Below, piece by piece: positions 1 through 11,296 of a stretch of DNA of 64,000 nt; within the stretch, counting starts at the first letter, position 1, and each line of letters begins with the position of its first letter. The DNA is from Halocaridina rubra. Taxonomy: Eukaryota > Arthropoda > Malacostraca > Decapoda > Atyidae. The stretch is taken from assembly GCA_037179515.1 (NCBI GenBank), contig JAXCGZ010019233.1:1-64000 (forward strand), read 5' to 3'. Position numbers and translations under genes: made by a program. Under the pieces are notes generated by a model. It did not search any database and was not told the origin of the DNA. It saw nothing but the letters and a program-made list of their open reading frames with translations.

Positions 1-735
1 ATTTTCAATATCCAAAACATTATCTGTGAACACCAGATCAAGTAGTGATGGCTCATCCCCACCCCTGGCTCTTGTTGGTTCCATTACATGTTGGTGTAGG
101 AAATTCCCTTGTACGCAATCTAGGAATCTTGCCCCAAAGGAGTCCTCACCACTGTGTGGGTCAAGATTTATCCAATCTATCTCTTTATGATTAAAGTCTC
201 CCATAATCAAAATCCTACATTTTTTCTCCCGCGCCATGTTAACAACTGAGTTTATGACTTCAATCGTACCTATATGACTTTCCTCATAAATTTCAAGCCT
301 ATTTTGGTTCCTTGGTGGGTTGTATACAACAGTTATTATAATGCTCTCTGACCCAGTATTTATGCGAGCAACAAGAAATTCCCTGAACTCACTTTCTATA
401 GCCAAGTTTATCTCTTCAACTTGAATCCTCTCACTTATGAGCAGTGCTATCCCTCCACCAGTCCTCTCAGATCTTTCGACCCTTAGTATTCTGAAGCCCT
501 TAGGAAAAACTGTGACACTGTTTATGTCCTCACTCAACTTAGTCTCTGTAATTGCTACTATATCTGCCTTACTGTTGTGAATTCTATCTTTTAATTCTAC
601 TGCCTTACCAGCTAATCCATCAGCATTTGTGTATAACAATCTTAATGAGGCCCCATCCCCTGATCTTCTGTCATTATCTTCTTTATCTCCCCTTTGTCTG
701 GAAGTATTCCGTAACGAAAATTTTTCTTCTCTTCT
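1..735 (-). CDS. CR1-like LINE ORF2, apurinic-like endonuclease domain (partial)
   Basis: Open frame without stops from about 735 to the window edge; it continues to the left. Endonuclease motifs in order are LYTNADGL (Asn-containing first motif), AITETKL (metal-binding Glu), a TGGGIALLI strand, IMGDFNHKEIDW (the GDFN catalytic motif) and SLLDLVFTDN (S..DLVF motif). This nuclease nicks target DNA to prime reverse transcription. The frame has no ATG before residue-level motif GDFN: the first in-frame Met lies just upstream of it, inside the folded domain. The frame is closed upstream by a TGA at 738-736. ORF1 and ORF2 therefore overlap at 642-735, and ORF2 seems to need a start other than a normal AUG (see the frameshift site). 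Confidence 0.85.
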
Positions 736-1721
736 TCATTTCTTCCATCATTTAACCTTCTTGCCTCTTGCAACAAGTTTTTGATCTTTCCCATCTCTTC
801 CTGTGTTCTGTATCGTCTAATGAACACTTCTTTGCATTCTTGAAGGTCTTTTAGACTTTTTTTTCTCAACAATATTTCCCTACATGTCTCCCCTCTCTCA
901 AAGGTTACTTTTGTTGGTCTCGGCTTTCCTTCCCTCGAATATTTACCTAGTTGGTGTATGTTTACAATATCCTCAGGACCACATACTACTCCAAGCTTTC
1001 TTATCAGGTCTACAACCCTAGCTTTATTTTCTTCAAGTCTCCCCTGCCATGTTGGCTCCTGGGATTCACTTATGCCTGAGATTACCACTGTCTTCTCCTT
1101 ATCAAGTGCCTGTCTGATGAGTGGGTTTGCCCTTTCCATCACAACGTCTTTCATTTTTTCGATTACTGTCTCTTTATAGTCAACTGTTTGTATGTTTTCC
1201 AGTGCCACCACCTTTACAGCCTCTTTTACTGCCACATTCCCCTTTAGTGCATCAGCAAAGGACGTTTTCATGGCATCATTTTCCATATTCAGCTCCTGGA
1301 ACTCTTTTCTGAACTGTTCAATGTTTTCCTTAATCTGGACATTCCAAGCAGCAATCTCGTCTCTCTCAGAAGAGAGCAGTGAACTAACATCTAATTCCTT
1401 TAGGTTGTCATTTAGCTGTTTGTTTTTATCTTCTTGATTAGAAATTCTAGATTCTAGTTGACTCTTTTCCCCTTCCAGCCTCTTTATTCTTTTTTCTAGT
1501 TCCTTTCTCTCCTGCCCTTGTGCTTTATTTGCTTCCTCCAAAGATCTTATTTGTTCTCTGAGTGTTTCATTCTCTTTCATTTCTCCATCCATATTCCGAA
1601 TTTTATCATCAAGGCTTGTAACCATTTCCTCTAACTTCTTGATTCTCTGTTTAAGTCCTCTGATGACTACCCCTTCTCCCGACCCATGGGTGGGAGAGGT
1701 TTGGGACAGAGATGGCTTCAT
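642..1721 (-). CDS. CR1-like LINE ORF1 protein (nucleic-acid chaperone type), intact
   Basis: An intact 359-codon ORF starting at ATG 1721-1719 and ending at TAA 644-642. Residues about 20-150 are rich in Glu/Lys/Leu with heptad spacing, a long coiled coil. Residues about 210-300 (TVVISGISES..., a KLGV segment, then PRPTKVTFE) look like the RRM-like domain of LINE ORF1 proteins. Residues about 300-340 form a basic C-terminal segment (IRRYRTQEEM). Known role of the family: a trimeric RNA-binding chaperone that coats element RNA in the ribonucleoprotein particle. ORF2 follows in the -1 frame and overlaps it by about 90 nt. No zinc knuckle is seen. An intact ORF of this size suggests recent activity. 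Confidence 0.8.
   Translation of the reverse strand: MKPSLSQTSPTHGSGEGVVIRGLKQRIKKLEEMVTSLDDKIRNMDGEMKENETLREQIRSLEEANKAQGQERKELEKRIKRLEGEKSQLESRISNQEDKNKQLNDNLKELDVSSLLSSERDEIAAWNVQIKENIEQFRKEFQELNMENDAMKTSFADALKGNVAVKEAVKVVALENIQTVDYKETVIEKMKDVVMERANPLIRQALDKEKTVVISGISESQEPTWQGRLEENKARVVDLIRKLGVVCGPEDIVNIHQLGKYSREGKPRPTKVTFERGETCREILLRKKSLKDLQECKEVFIRRYRTQEEMGKIKNLLQEARRLNDGRNEEEKKNFRYGILPDKGEIKKIMTEDQGMGPH
717..723 (-). promoter_or_regulatory. Candidate -1 ribosomal frameshift heptamer A AAT TTT
   Basis: On the minus strand the heptamer AAATTTT is phased as A AAT TTT in the ORF1 frame (codons 725-723, 722-720, 719-717). That matches the X XXY YYZ form of -1 slippery sites. It lies 12 nt inside the ORF1/ORF2 overlap, and ORF2 is exactly in the -1 frame. 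Downstream structure was not assessed. This is inference: the heptamer and phase are seen, use is not shown. Confidence 0.4.
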
Positions 1722-2354
1722 TTTTATGTTCTCCCTCTCACAGAATATAGAAAGAAGACGAGAAAGAGGAAAAAAAAAAGAAAAGAGAAAAACTTCTAAT
1801 TTACCTTCACACAGAATTTTTATATCTCCATATAAGTGCTATTTCGTGACTCAGTTTGCCTCCTTTCTGGTAACACACATCTTAACTTAAAAACTTGACC
1901 ATGGTAATTTACGTATAAAAAGAAAAACAAAAACAAAAGTCAAACCTGAAGGAAAATTCGAATTTGTGTTCGAGGTGGCACCCACCTGTTTCTGTTATAT
2001 ATTCTTCCTAACTGATAAACTGACTTGCTAACCAAGATATGTTATCACGGGATTTAGACTTTACATTTAACTCAATATATATACAAAATAACAAAATAGC
2101 AAACGAGAAAGCTAAAAGAAAAGCAAAAAAAAAATGAAGAAAATAGGACTGCTGTACTACTTGGCAACTTAACTCAGTACTGTTGACGGGTGGGTATTTG
2201 GTAATTTTTTTTTTCTTTTATTATTCAATTTTTTCGTGTATCAAACTAACTAACTAGTTAATATAAATGGGAAGGATACTGTTTTTAACAATATATAGAA
2301 CCACAGGATCAGGTAAAACGGCTCAAGAGCTTTCCCCAGTTTACACAAAAAATT
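1722..2354. other. AT-rich sequence, no gene seen
   Basis: Low-complexity AT-rich DNA with A-runs. It may include the 5' UTR of the CR1-like LINE on the minus strand. No coding pattern, RNA gene or named repeat recognised. Confidence 0.4.
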
Positions 2355-2592
<238 letters not shown>

Positions 2593-2594
2593 AA

Positions 2595-2597
<3 letters not shown>

Positions 2598-2683
<86 letters not shown>

Positions 2684-2695
2684 TATTATTATTTT
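2598..2695. repeat. (TA)n with TTA interruptions
   Basis: Dinucleotide array inside the left arm, between the terminal repeat and the SINE-like repeat. It is absent from the right arm, so it expanded after the palindrome formed. Confidence 0.95.
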
Positions 2696-2696
2696 T

Positions 2697-2912
2697 TTTT
2701 TTTAAAGATGATTATGACACCAGGACGGGCCAAAAATTATAAAATAAAACAGACATTATCGGGCTGTAAAGAGAAACAGAGATGGAGAGTGTAATGACCT
2801 GTCAGATGTGAAGGGATTATGAAAGATGTGTAATGAATATCCAGCTCTCTGCTGGGTTTTAAAATACCTCTGCATTACTTTCATGATGTCTATTCCAAAA
2901 ATTCTCCTTAGA
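2697..2912 (-). mobile_element. SINE-like repeat S, copy 1
   Basis: Reads on the minus strand from AGATCTAAGGAGAAT through ATTCATTACACATC, CATTACACTCTCCATCTC and GGCCCGTCCTGGTGTCA, then an A-run. Non-coding, about 210 bp. Its last ~60 bp match the 3' end of the Jockey-type LINE in this window (GCCTGTCCCGGTGTCAC plus poly-A), as expected of a SINE or sister LINE tail that uses the same reverse transcriptase. Other copies: 3855-6060 (split), 6590-6741, 43376-43547, 49473-49655. Confidence 0.65.
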
Positions 2913-2914
2913 TC

Positions 2915-2916
<2 letters not shown>

Positions 2917-2998
<82 letters not shown>
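2917..2998. repeat. (ATT)n microsatellite
   Basis: About 82 bp of ATT units between SINE-like copy 1 and the RTE tail. Confidence 0.97.
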
Positions 2999-3000
<2 letters not shown>

Positions 3001-3200
3001 CCAGCCACTGAGGTGGGCAAGCCAGCCTCACCTTGGTGCCGGTCCCAAGCCCGGATAGATGGGGAGGGTTGACGGCAGGAAGGGCATCCGGCCATAAAAA
3101 TTTTACCAAAACCAAAATATGGTCAGTACAGATAACTGGCCAGAAACATCGACCCCACATAAAAGTGGGAAAAGATGTAGACGAAGAAGAAGAGAAGAAG

Positions 3201-3208
<8 letters not shown>
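2999..3208 (+). mobile_element. RTE-type LINE 3' tail
   Basis: Contains GGTGCCGGTCCCAAGCCCGG and GGCAGGAAGGGCATCCGGCC, followed by CCAAAACCAA and an A/G-rich end leading into ATT units. This is the widely distributed RTE-family 3' UTR, which ends in a microsatellite instead of poly-A. Only the tail is present. Confidence 0.75.
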
Positions 3209-3644
<436 letters not shown>

Positions 3645-3696
<52 letters not shown>

Positions 3697-3778
3697 TAAT
3701 AATAATAATAATAATTATAATAATAATAATGATGATAATAATCTCCACAATCATCATCAAAGGAAAATTATTGTCGCC

Positions 3779-3841
<63 letters not shown>

Positions 3842-3854
3842 TATAATAATAATA
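3645..3854. repeat. (AAT)n arrays
   Basis: AAT units, mirror image of the ATT arrays of the left arm, interrupted at 3735-3780 by the inverted copy of the 45-bp segment. Confidence 0.95.
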
Positions 3855-3958
3855 AGATCTAAGGAGAATTATTGGAATAGACATCATGAAAGTAGTGCAG
3901 AGGTAAATTAAAACCCAGCAGAGAGCTAGATATTCATTACAAATCTTTTATAATCCCT

Positions 3959-5756
3959 TTCCTTTATAAGAAGGAAAGTTGATGACCTTAACTCCTCTCC
4001 CACTGACAAAAGCTTCTGGTCCTTAGCCAAAAACCTCTCCAATAACTTCTGTAACTCAAGCTTTCCCCCTCTCATTCGTTCTGATGATTCTATAGCTTGC
4101 TCTCCCACTGACAAAGCCACTCTCTTTGGCTCTCATTTTTCTGCCAACTCTTCTATCAACGATTCCAGCGCACCTGTTCCTCAGTCTTTTCCCCTCTCTA
4201 ACCCTATGCCCTCCCTTATCCTTTCTTCACGCAAAGTTCATAAGGTTCTTCGCTCACTAAAGACAAACAAGGCATCTGGTCCCGATGGTATCCCTGCAAG
4301 GTTCCTTAAGGAGTTTGCAGATGAACTGGCTCCCGTGCTTTGCCGTCTTTTTCGCCTCATTCTGTCAACCAGTATCTATCCTTCATCTTGGAAGCATGCT
4401 CTAGTTCAACCTGTTCCTAAGAAGGGTGACCGCTCTATTCCTTCTAACTACCGACCTATTGCTCTAACCTCCTCTGTTGCTAAAGTTTTCGAAACTTTGC
4501 TCAATGCTCACTTCTTGAAACGCCTTGAATCTAACTCACTTATCTCCGATCACCAGTACGGCTTCCGCAAGGCAAGATCCACTGGTGATCTCCTGTCCTA
4601 TCTTACTCATGTATGGTCATCTTCTCTGAGGAACTATGGGGAATCCTTTGTCGTCGCCTTTGATATCTCTAAGGCGTTTGACAGAGTCTGGCACAAGGCT
4701 CTGTTGGCGAAACTCCCTGCCTATGGCTTTACCCCTTCTTTCTGTTCTCTGATTTCCAGTTTTCTTACTGACCGGTCTATATCTGTAGTTGTTGATGGCG
4801 CAACATCTAGCCCTTTTTCTGTGTCCAGTGGTGTTCCACAGGGCTCTGTTCTTTCACCTACTCTCTTCCTTCTCTTCATCAATGATCTTCTACAATCCCC
4901 ATCTTCCTCTCTCCTTCATGCCTTTGCCGATGATTCTACCCTTCACTTTTCCTCTGCCTTTTCCTCACAACCTTCATCTGTTACTCAAAACCAATCTCGT
5001 ATCACTCTTTCTTCTACTCTTGACTCCGATTTGCAGAGAGTATCTGAATGGGGCACTCCAAATTTAGTTAAATTCAATGCCTCCAAGACACAGTTTCTGG
5101 CTATCTCTTTATCTTCTTCTCCTCCTGATAACCCTATTGTCTTCGAAACTAATGAAATTTACCCTCTTAACTCTATCAATATATTAGGAATCCATATAGT
5201 CTCTAACTTGTCTTGGAGGAATCACATAATCCAAATTTCTAAATCTTCATCCAAAAAATTGGGGGTTTTGTTTCGTTTTCGTTATTACTTTTCCTCATTG
5301 CAGTTACTTAAAATTTACAAAGGTCTTATCCGCCCCTGCTTAGAATACTGCTCACACATCTGGGGTGCTTCTTCCTTTACTTATCTTCTTGATAGGGTTC
5401 AATCTAAGGCAGTCAGACTCATTAATGATCCTTCTCTTACTTCTAACCTGGATTCTCTCTCTCTTCGCCGTAAGGTATCTTCCCTTTCGCTTTTCTATCG
5501 CTACTACTTCCATCGCTGCTCTGATGAGTTGGCGAGTTGCATCCCTCCTCCACTGCCAAGGCCGCGTAACACTCGCCAAGCGGCCTCATCTCACAGGTAC
5601 TGTGTCGAGATTTGTAGCTCGCGGATTGGTCGTTGCAGCGACTACTTCTTCCCATCTACCTCCAGACTCTGGAACTCTCTTCCTCCTTCTGTCTTTCCTA
5701 GTTCTTATGACCTTTCATCCTTCAAAAAGCAGATCTATCGTCATCTCAGAGCCTAG
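3959..5756 (+). CDS. Reverse transcriptase of LINE L-A (5'-truncated, uninterrupted)
   Basis: The frame is open from the truncation point (about 3960) to TAG 5754-5756, about 600 codons. The first internal ATG is at 4206, but coding similarity to the other copies continues upstream through DDLNSSPTDK and ACSPTDKATLFGSHFSA, so 4206 is not the true start. RT motifs in order: NKASGPDGIP, QPVPKKGD, NYRPIALTS, QYGFRKARSTGD, FDISKAFDRVWH, SGVPQGSVLSPTLF, and the catalytic FADDS. The thumb and C-terminal segment (GLIRPCLEYCSHIWGAS ... LWNSLPPSVF) follow. It would copy element RNA at a nicked target. With no endonuclease or start this copy is dead on arrival, yet its RT has no stop, so the insertion is young. 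Confidence 0.88.
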
Positions 5757-5957
5757 TCCTCCATATCTCTGGGTCCACTTTACTTTGACTGTTTTTTCTG
5801 TCTGTCGTTTTCCTTTGTGTGACATTACCTCATCTCTGCCTTGCCCTTAACCTTTTTCTTTTCCTTCGTCTTGGTATTTTCTCGTGCCCGGGCCTTTGTT
5901 GATGAGGGCAGTTTCTGCCTGTCCCGGTGTCACACTCTTAAAAGAAAAAAAAAAAAA
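3959..5957 (+). mobile_element. Jockey-superfamily LINE L-A, copy 1, 5'-truncated
   Basis: A 2-kb insertion with an open RT frame, a ~200-bp 3' UTR and a poly-A end (5943-5957). The 3' UTR carries GTGCCCGGGCCTTTGTTGAT and TGCCTGTCCCGGTGTCAC, shared with copies at 11297-13266 (minus), 38449-40190 (minus) and 53341-53665 (plus). The endonuclease end is missing. Confidence 0.85.
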
Positions 5958-6084
5958 TCTGACAGGTCATTACACTCTCCATCTCTGTTTCTTTTTACAG
6001 CCTGATAAAGGCTGTTTTAATTTATCATTTTCTGGCCCATCCTGGTGTCACAAAAATCTTAAACAGAAATGGTTTTTTTCTTCC

Positions 6085-6463
<379 letters not shown>

Positions 6464-6589
6464 TTCACCAACTGAGATCCAATAATCAGCCATTCTTAAC
6501 TAAAAAGGCACTTCCTTACATCCTGGAATAATTAGATAAATAAATGAATAAATAAATAAATAAGTAAATTCTTATGCTGCTTTAAACCT

Positions 6590-6741
6590 ACATCAATGCC
6601 AAATATCTGACAAGTCGCAACACTCTCCATCTCCGTTTCTCTTTACTTTTTGTTTTCTTACTTGCCCAAGCCCGATGAAGACTAATTTATTTATTTATTT
6701 ATTTTTGCCCGTCCTGGTGTCACAATCATAAAAAAAAAAAA
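6590..6741 (+). mobile_element. SINE-like repeat S, copy 3
   Basis: TCTGACAAGTCGCAACACTC, GCCCAAGCCCGATGAAG, an expanded (ATTT)n, then GCCCGTCCTGGTGTCAC and an A-run. Truncated at its left end relative to copy 1. Confidence 0.65.
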
Positions 6742-6744
6742 ATC

Positions 6745-7341
6745 TGTAGTTCTAGAAGGGCTGCAAATTCTTTTTTTGCACTTGTAAAATTAAACTTCAG
6801 ACACATGGACAATGAAATGTTAAGAAGTGTTTATGTAACTTATGTGAGGCCAAAGATTGAATATGCAGCCTGTTTTGGAGTTTGCACTTTAAAAAGCATA
6901 TAAACAAGTTAGGAATAGTTCAGAAATATGCTAGGAAACTGGTACCAGAAATACGCAATCATAGTTATGAGGAAAGGGTGAGGGATTAGACTTACCATCA
7001 CCAGAACCAAGACGAATGAGGGGGGATATGGTGACGTTTCTTAAATTCCTTCATGGTTTTGACAGAGTGGAGTGATCAATTCGATAACTAGAGGTCATGG
7101 TTTGAAGCTTCGTAAGAAAACTGTGCATAATATAAGGAAGTAATTTTTTTGTGTAAGAGTACTTGATGATTGGGCTTCGCTAAGCGTGCTGGTTGGTAAA
7201 ACTAATGCAATTTATAGTTTTAAGGACATATATGATAAGATATCATTGAGTTTAAAAATGGAACTGACCAGGAGATGGGGAGTTACGAGCATAGGGCTAT
7301 TTATCTTCATCACAGTTAGGTAATTACAATTAGGTAATTTC
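6745..7341 (+). mobile_element. CR1-like LINE 3' fragment (degenerate)
   Basis: Parallels the better preserved copy at 15022-15606: FRHMDNEMLRSVYVTYVRPK-like sequence with several frameshifts, then the element 3' end with two copies of AATTAGGTAAT (7311-7341). It begins directly after the poly-A of SINE-like copy 3. Confidence 0.75.
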
Positions 7342-7419
7342 TCATTCCCATTCTCACTACATTACATTTTGAAATATATCTCATTAGACACTTGTACGAC
7401 CATTCATATTAGTTATCAG

Positions 7420-8040
7420 TCATTGAGTTTTCTACCACAACTTTCGTCTTTAGCTTTCTTCACAGTCTTTGCATCTTCTGCAAACATGTTTAAAATGCAT
7501 TTACGTACTTGAGTAGGTCATATGCATATATAAGGCACAGAAGTGACCCTAAACCTGATTCCTGTTGAACCCTTCTTCTAGCCTCCCTCCAGTCGGGCAC
7601 TGCATGTCTTACTCTGACCCTCTGCTTCCTTCCTTCTATGTAAGTTTTTATCTAATCTCTGACATTTTTACTTAGTCTTGCCTTTGGTCCTTAATGACTC
7701 TCCCAAGTGAGACTGTATCAAATACCTTAAAAAATCCTGTATGCAATCTGAACAGCCTTCTTTTTATTCTTGTGAGATTAGGGTTAACTCATCATAACCT
7801 TTTGATAAGTTTGTTAGTGTAGTCCTACCTTCTCTGAAGCAATGTTGTTTAACTGGAGAAAAGGTAAGTACTCCTACTGAAAAGAAATGTTTCCCCATAA
7901 CTTTGCTAACTATGCTAATTAGTGAAACAGGCTATAGATGAGAGCTGTGTATCTCCTTCCCTTTTTGAAGGCAGATACCACCTTTGCTTCTTTCCAGCAT
8001 TTTGGAATCTCCCTAAAATGCCAGAGACTTTTCATATATG
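7420..8040 (-). mobile_element. CR1-like LINE reverse-transcriptase relic
   Basis: Minus-strand translation with stops and shifts still shows PVSLISIVSKVM, QHCFREGRTTLTNL, YDELTLISQE, RQRVRVRHAVPDWRE and a YMHMTYSS segment, i.e. RT fingers and palm of the CR1 type. It is in opposite orientation to the CR1 3' fragment just left of it. Confidence 0.75.
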
Positions 8041-9220
8041 ATGCACTTGTGACTGAGTGTTTTGCTCAAAGTCACCAGAGTTCATAGTAGATGCCTTATT
8101 AGATATTTAGTTAACTTTTAATTGTCTTTCTTTTCTTACTAAAGAAAAACTCACGGATTGCATTTTGCAGATAATGATTATTTGCAATTTATATTTCAGT
8201 GTATAGCTAATTTTGAATATATCTTGTTTAATATTCTTGAACGTGTAGAAAGCATGATCCCAATGAAAAAAAATTCTCCCTCCTATTTCTCTGTTCTCTG
8301 CTTTTCTCTCATGTATGATGCCTAAATCCTAGAAAGTCTGTTAGATACGTTGCTTAAGCAATTTTCCCATTATAAAATTGCTCTTGCTGATAAATTTTGT
8401 AATATTATGAAATCGCTCTTGCTGATAATTTTGTTTAAAACTTGACGTTTGCTGATATGTCATTAGCCTGTCTAGATACAATTCAGTACCTTCTTTACTA
8501 TTTGAATATTTAAAATTCCTTCTCCCGCAATGCAAAGAATACTCTGCAGATATCTGCAGAGTTTTTTTTGGGGGGGGCTTCTGCCTGTTGCACCTAAAAT
8601 ACTGTCTCTCCCTTGCCTCTCTACCATAATTGCCTGCCAGAGACCACCAATATAGTAAAGAAACAATAGGGGAACAAATTACTGCTCTCTATAAACCTGA
8701 GAGGCTGGCCGAATGATGACGTCATGAAGAGGGACGCTTGATTACTCAATTGGCGGCCAAACATTACAGAGGAATGATCTCATCTCTACAGTCACGTTTA
8801 CTCCAAACTTCTTTACGTGACATCTTCACAGGTATTCATATAGCACAAACAAGGTGATAGATAGTGTATGGTAAAGCTCGTTGGTCAAGCAAAATGGGAA
8901 TTCGAGAAACTTGTTAAATCCCATTACTGGTCAAATCCGTTACTGGTCAAATCCTAGGTAATATTTTCTCAGTTCCATTCCCATACAAACTAACTTTTGT
9001 AAATTACCTAACTGGAATCTCATTTGCCAATTTAATTGCTTGATCTGGAAATTACTACTGATATACATTGACAAGAAATATCTTTCATAGTGGGTGCCCA
9101 GGTAAAATTTCACCCTCAGAAGATTGCTCATTACCACGTAAAAATCTATCCCTTCTCCTAACGAATTATAATGTCATTTCACCCCTTTTCTATCATCGTA
9201 AATAAGGTGTTTTACATAAA
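8041..9220. other. No gene recognised; one perfect CRE palindrome
   Basis: AT-rich sequence without coding signal. TGACGTCA at 8717-8724 sits in a short, less AT-rich stretch. A G-run (TTTGGGGGGGG) lies near 8565. Nothing else supportable. Confidence 0.4.
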
Positions 9221-9482
9221 GTGTTTTACGCTATTATTGCAAATATCTCATAAGGTGGTTTTGCCCTATTGGCACTGCATATGTTTCTTGTTAACCACAA
9301 TTTAATGAATACATACTCTGTTTATCTTGCTGATTCTTCATTTATTGAGAATAAAGTGTTTTGAGTTATAAGTTGCAAATAGTTCATATGTAATTTTGCC
9401 CTATTGGCATTGCAAACGGTTCTTATTAACCATAATTAAATGAATACATACTGTATTTGTTTTGCTGATTCTTCTTATATTG
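9221..9482. repeat. 135-bp direct duplication
   Basis: Two adjacent diverged copies: the segment TTGCCCTATTGGCA...AATGAATACATACT recurs at a spacing of 135 bp (9263 and 9398). Non-coding. Confidence 0.8.
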
Positions 9483-10119
9483 TGTATGCTTTTATGGTAG
9501 CGTAAATATTTTCATTCAGTAGAATAATATCGGAAAGTCATTATTGTGTGCTCATGCATTCAGTTTTCCCATTATTAACGGTGTGTCGTTTCTGTTTCTG
9601 CAATTGCAGTGTCCTCTATTCTACTCTTCCTGTGATCTTCGAATTGAGGCCAAAGTCATGGCAACTATCTGTGGTTCCGGGAACCGAAATCGTGCTCACC
9701 ACCTCCAGGACTAGACGCTGCATTTCAAAAAAAAATTTCCAATGTTCCAAAATAAATTCAGTATTTTGTAATGTGTTATTGCATATCCAAAATTAAATGA
9801 AAGTTGACTTCTGAGTTTCATATAACCGAGTATTGATATTATGGTGTGAAATTAATATCTGTCCTGTCTGTTTGTGAGCTCTTTACAGAGTTCAGTACCT
9901 TGAGTCCCCTTGGGTAAACAGAAACTTACCAACATCTTCCTCCCCACAGGACTGTTCTACTGATAAAACTGCAGCATTGTTTTTGTTGATGATGTATATC
10001 ATGAAGAATATTTTGACTGAGAGTAGTAGGGTCAAGAAGGAAATGAGGAAGAATTAACCATAATGAGATAACAGTAGGATTAAAAATCATTTCACGGGGA
10101 GAGATTTTTTGTTTTTGAC
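9483..10119. other. No gene recognised
   Basis: AT-rich. An 82-codon open frame at 9548-9796 has no recognisable domain and I do not support it as a gene. Confidence 0.4.
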
Positions 10120-11296
10120 CATATATCAGTACAGAAACTGTATGAAATCTTTTGTGAGGAATATGAGCTGTGTTTACAGGTACCTACCATTTATCCAAAT
10201 AGGAATTATTAACGTTAAAGAGAAATGGTTCAATAAAGGTACAAAGGAGTGGAGAGGCAAATGTTTGAAAAGAATAAGAAGTAAAAGAATAATTGCTTGG
10301 CAATATTATATACCAGAAGAAAGTGAGTGCATGAGTTAAAGAAGCGAGGAGAGGTAAAGAGAAGTACAAGGAAAGCTGAGGGATATCCTAAAGTTTTCCA
10401 TGACTATGTCAGAGGAATATTAAAGGTCAAGCATCAAATATTAGTTGAAAAAAAAACACAAAAAGCCTTACTGAGACAGATGAAGAGATCTGGGAAGAAG
10501 TAATTCAAGTAGTCTAGTCTGAATTTACAGTAGAGAATATTCATCCCAGCTTATTGCAGACATAAGAAAACCAGAGCCAGTACTAGAGAACCTCACGTTC
10601 TCAGGCACAGAGGTATGCGAAGTACTGATGGAACAAGACGCTCATAAAGCTGTGAGACCTGATAATATATCCCTTATATACTTAAGCAATGTGCTGCATC
10701 ATTATTTGTAGTACTTAAGCATTATATTGGAAAAGTTCCTTGAATCTGTGGAGATTTAATGATGCTGAGGGAACAAACTCGGGATCAGTCTTCAAAAAGG
10801 GAGGAAGAGACAATGCTCTGACTAAACTATTGGTATGTTTCTACCGAGCAAACACTTTCACTTCACTTCGACTCCTTTTAACTTTTTGTATGTGAGACAA
10901 AATGGAGTCAGAGAAGGTAAATCTGTGCTAACAAACATAATGAGATTTGATGATGAGATAAGCCTCATTTAACAAGAAAGAGAGATATACAACAGATAGC
11001 GTATTCTTATATATTCCGATGGTGTTTGATACTCTTCCACATGGGAGACTGGACTAATTAAGATGATGAAGTAATGGCAAAAATTGGGGGAAATATCTTG
11101 CAGTGACAAAAAACTTATTTAGAAGGAAGTGCTTAGAGGATCAGAGTACGACATGCAGTGTATTGACTGAAGGAAGATTAACAGAGTCGTTCTTCGGTGA
11201 TTAATAGCAAGGCCGTTCCTGTTCCCTATGTATGCAAATGATCTGCAAGAGTCTGTAAATGCAGTCTAAGATAAGTATGCAGATGAAGCAAAGATA
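10120..11296 (+). mobile_element. CR1-like LINE ORF2 relic (linker to RT palm)
   Basis: Heavily mutated plus-strand copy. Recognisable pieces in order are a linker with W-R-G-K-C-L basic stretches, a TETDEEI-like segment, DAHKAVRPDNI (cf. HKAAGPD), FKKGGRDNAL, CAVFLYI-like FD...LPHGRL, and a degenerate YADEAKIF where YADD is expected. It is cut at 11296 by the poly-T end of LINE L-A copy 2. A parallel relic lies at 43130-44605. Confidence 0.75.

Larger units (their letters stand above)
1..1721 (-). mobile_element. CR1-like LINE, 5' half (ORF1 plus start of ORF2)
   Basis: Minus-strand non-LTR retrotransposon entering the window from the left edge. ORF1 lies at 642-1721 and the endonuclease of ORF2 at 1-735, in the usual LINE order. 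Both frames are free of stops here, so this copy looks young. The 5' boundary is not defined: 1722-2260 is AT-rich and could hold a 5' UTR. The rest of ORF2 (reverse transcriptase) lies outside the window. The CR1 call rests on the ORF1 layout (coiled coil then RRM-like domain) and on the many CR1-type RT fragments elsewhere in the window; clade assignment needs the missing RT. Confidence 0.8.
3855..6060 (+). mobile_element. SINE-like repeat S, copy 2, split by a LINE
   Basis: Left piece 3855-3958 (AGATCTAAGGAGAATTATTG ... ATTCATTACAAATC ... AATCCCTT). Right piece 5958-6060 (TCTGACAGGTCATTACACTC ... CCATCCTGGTGTCAC). Joined, the two pieces match copy 1 across the junction CCCTTCACA/TCTGACAGG. 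The LINE at 3959-5957 therefore inserted into a pre-existing S copy. No clear target-site duplication is visible. Confidence 0.75.

Noticed and set aside
9548..9796. 82-codon open frame
   Set aside because: No domain, no splice or repeat support, composition like the surrounding DNA.
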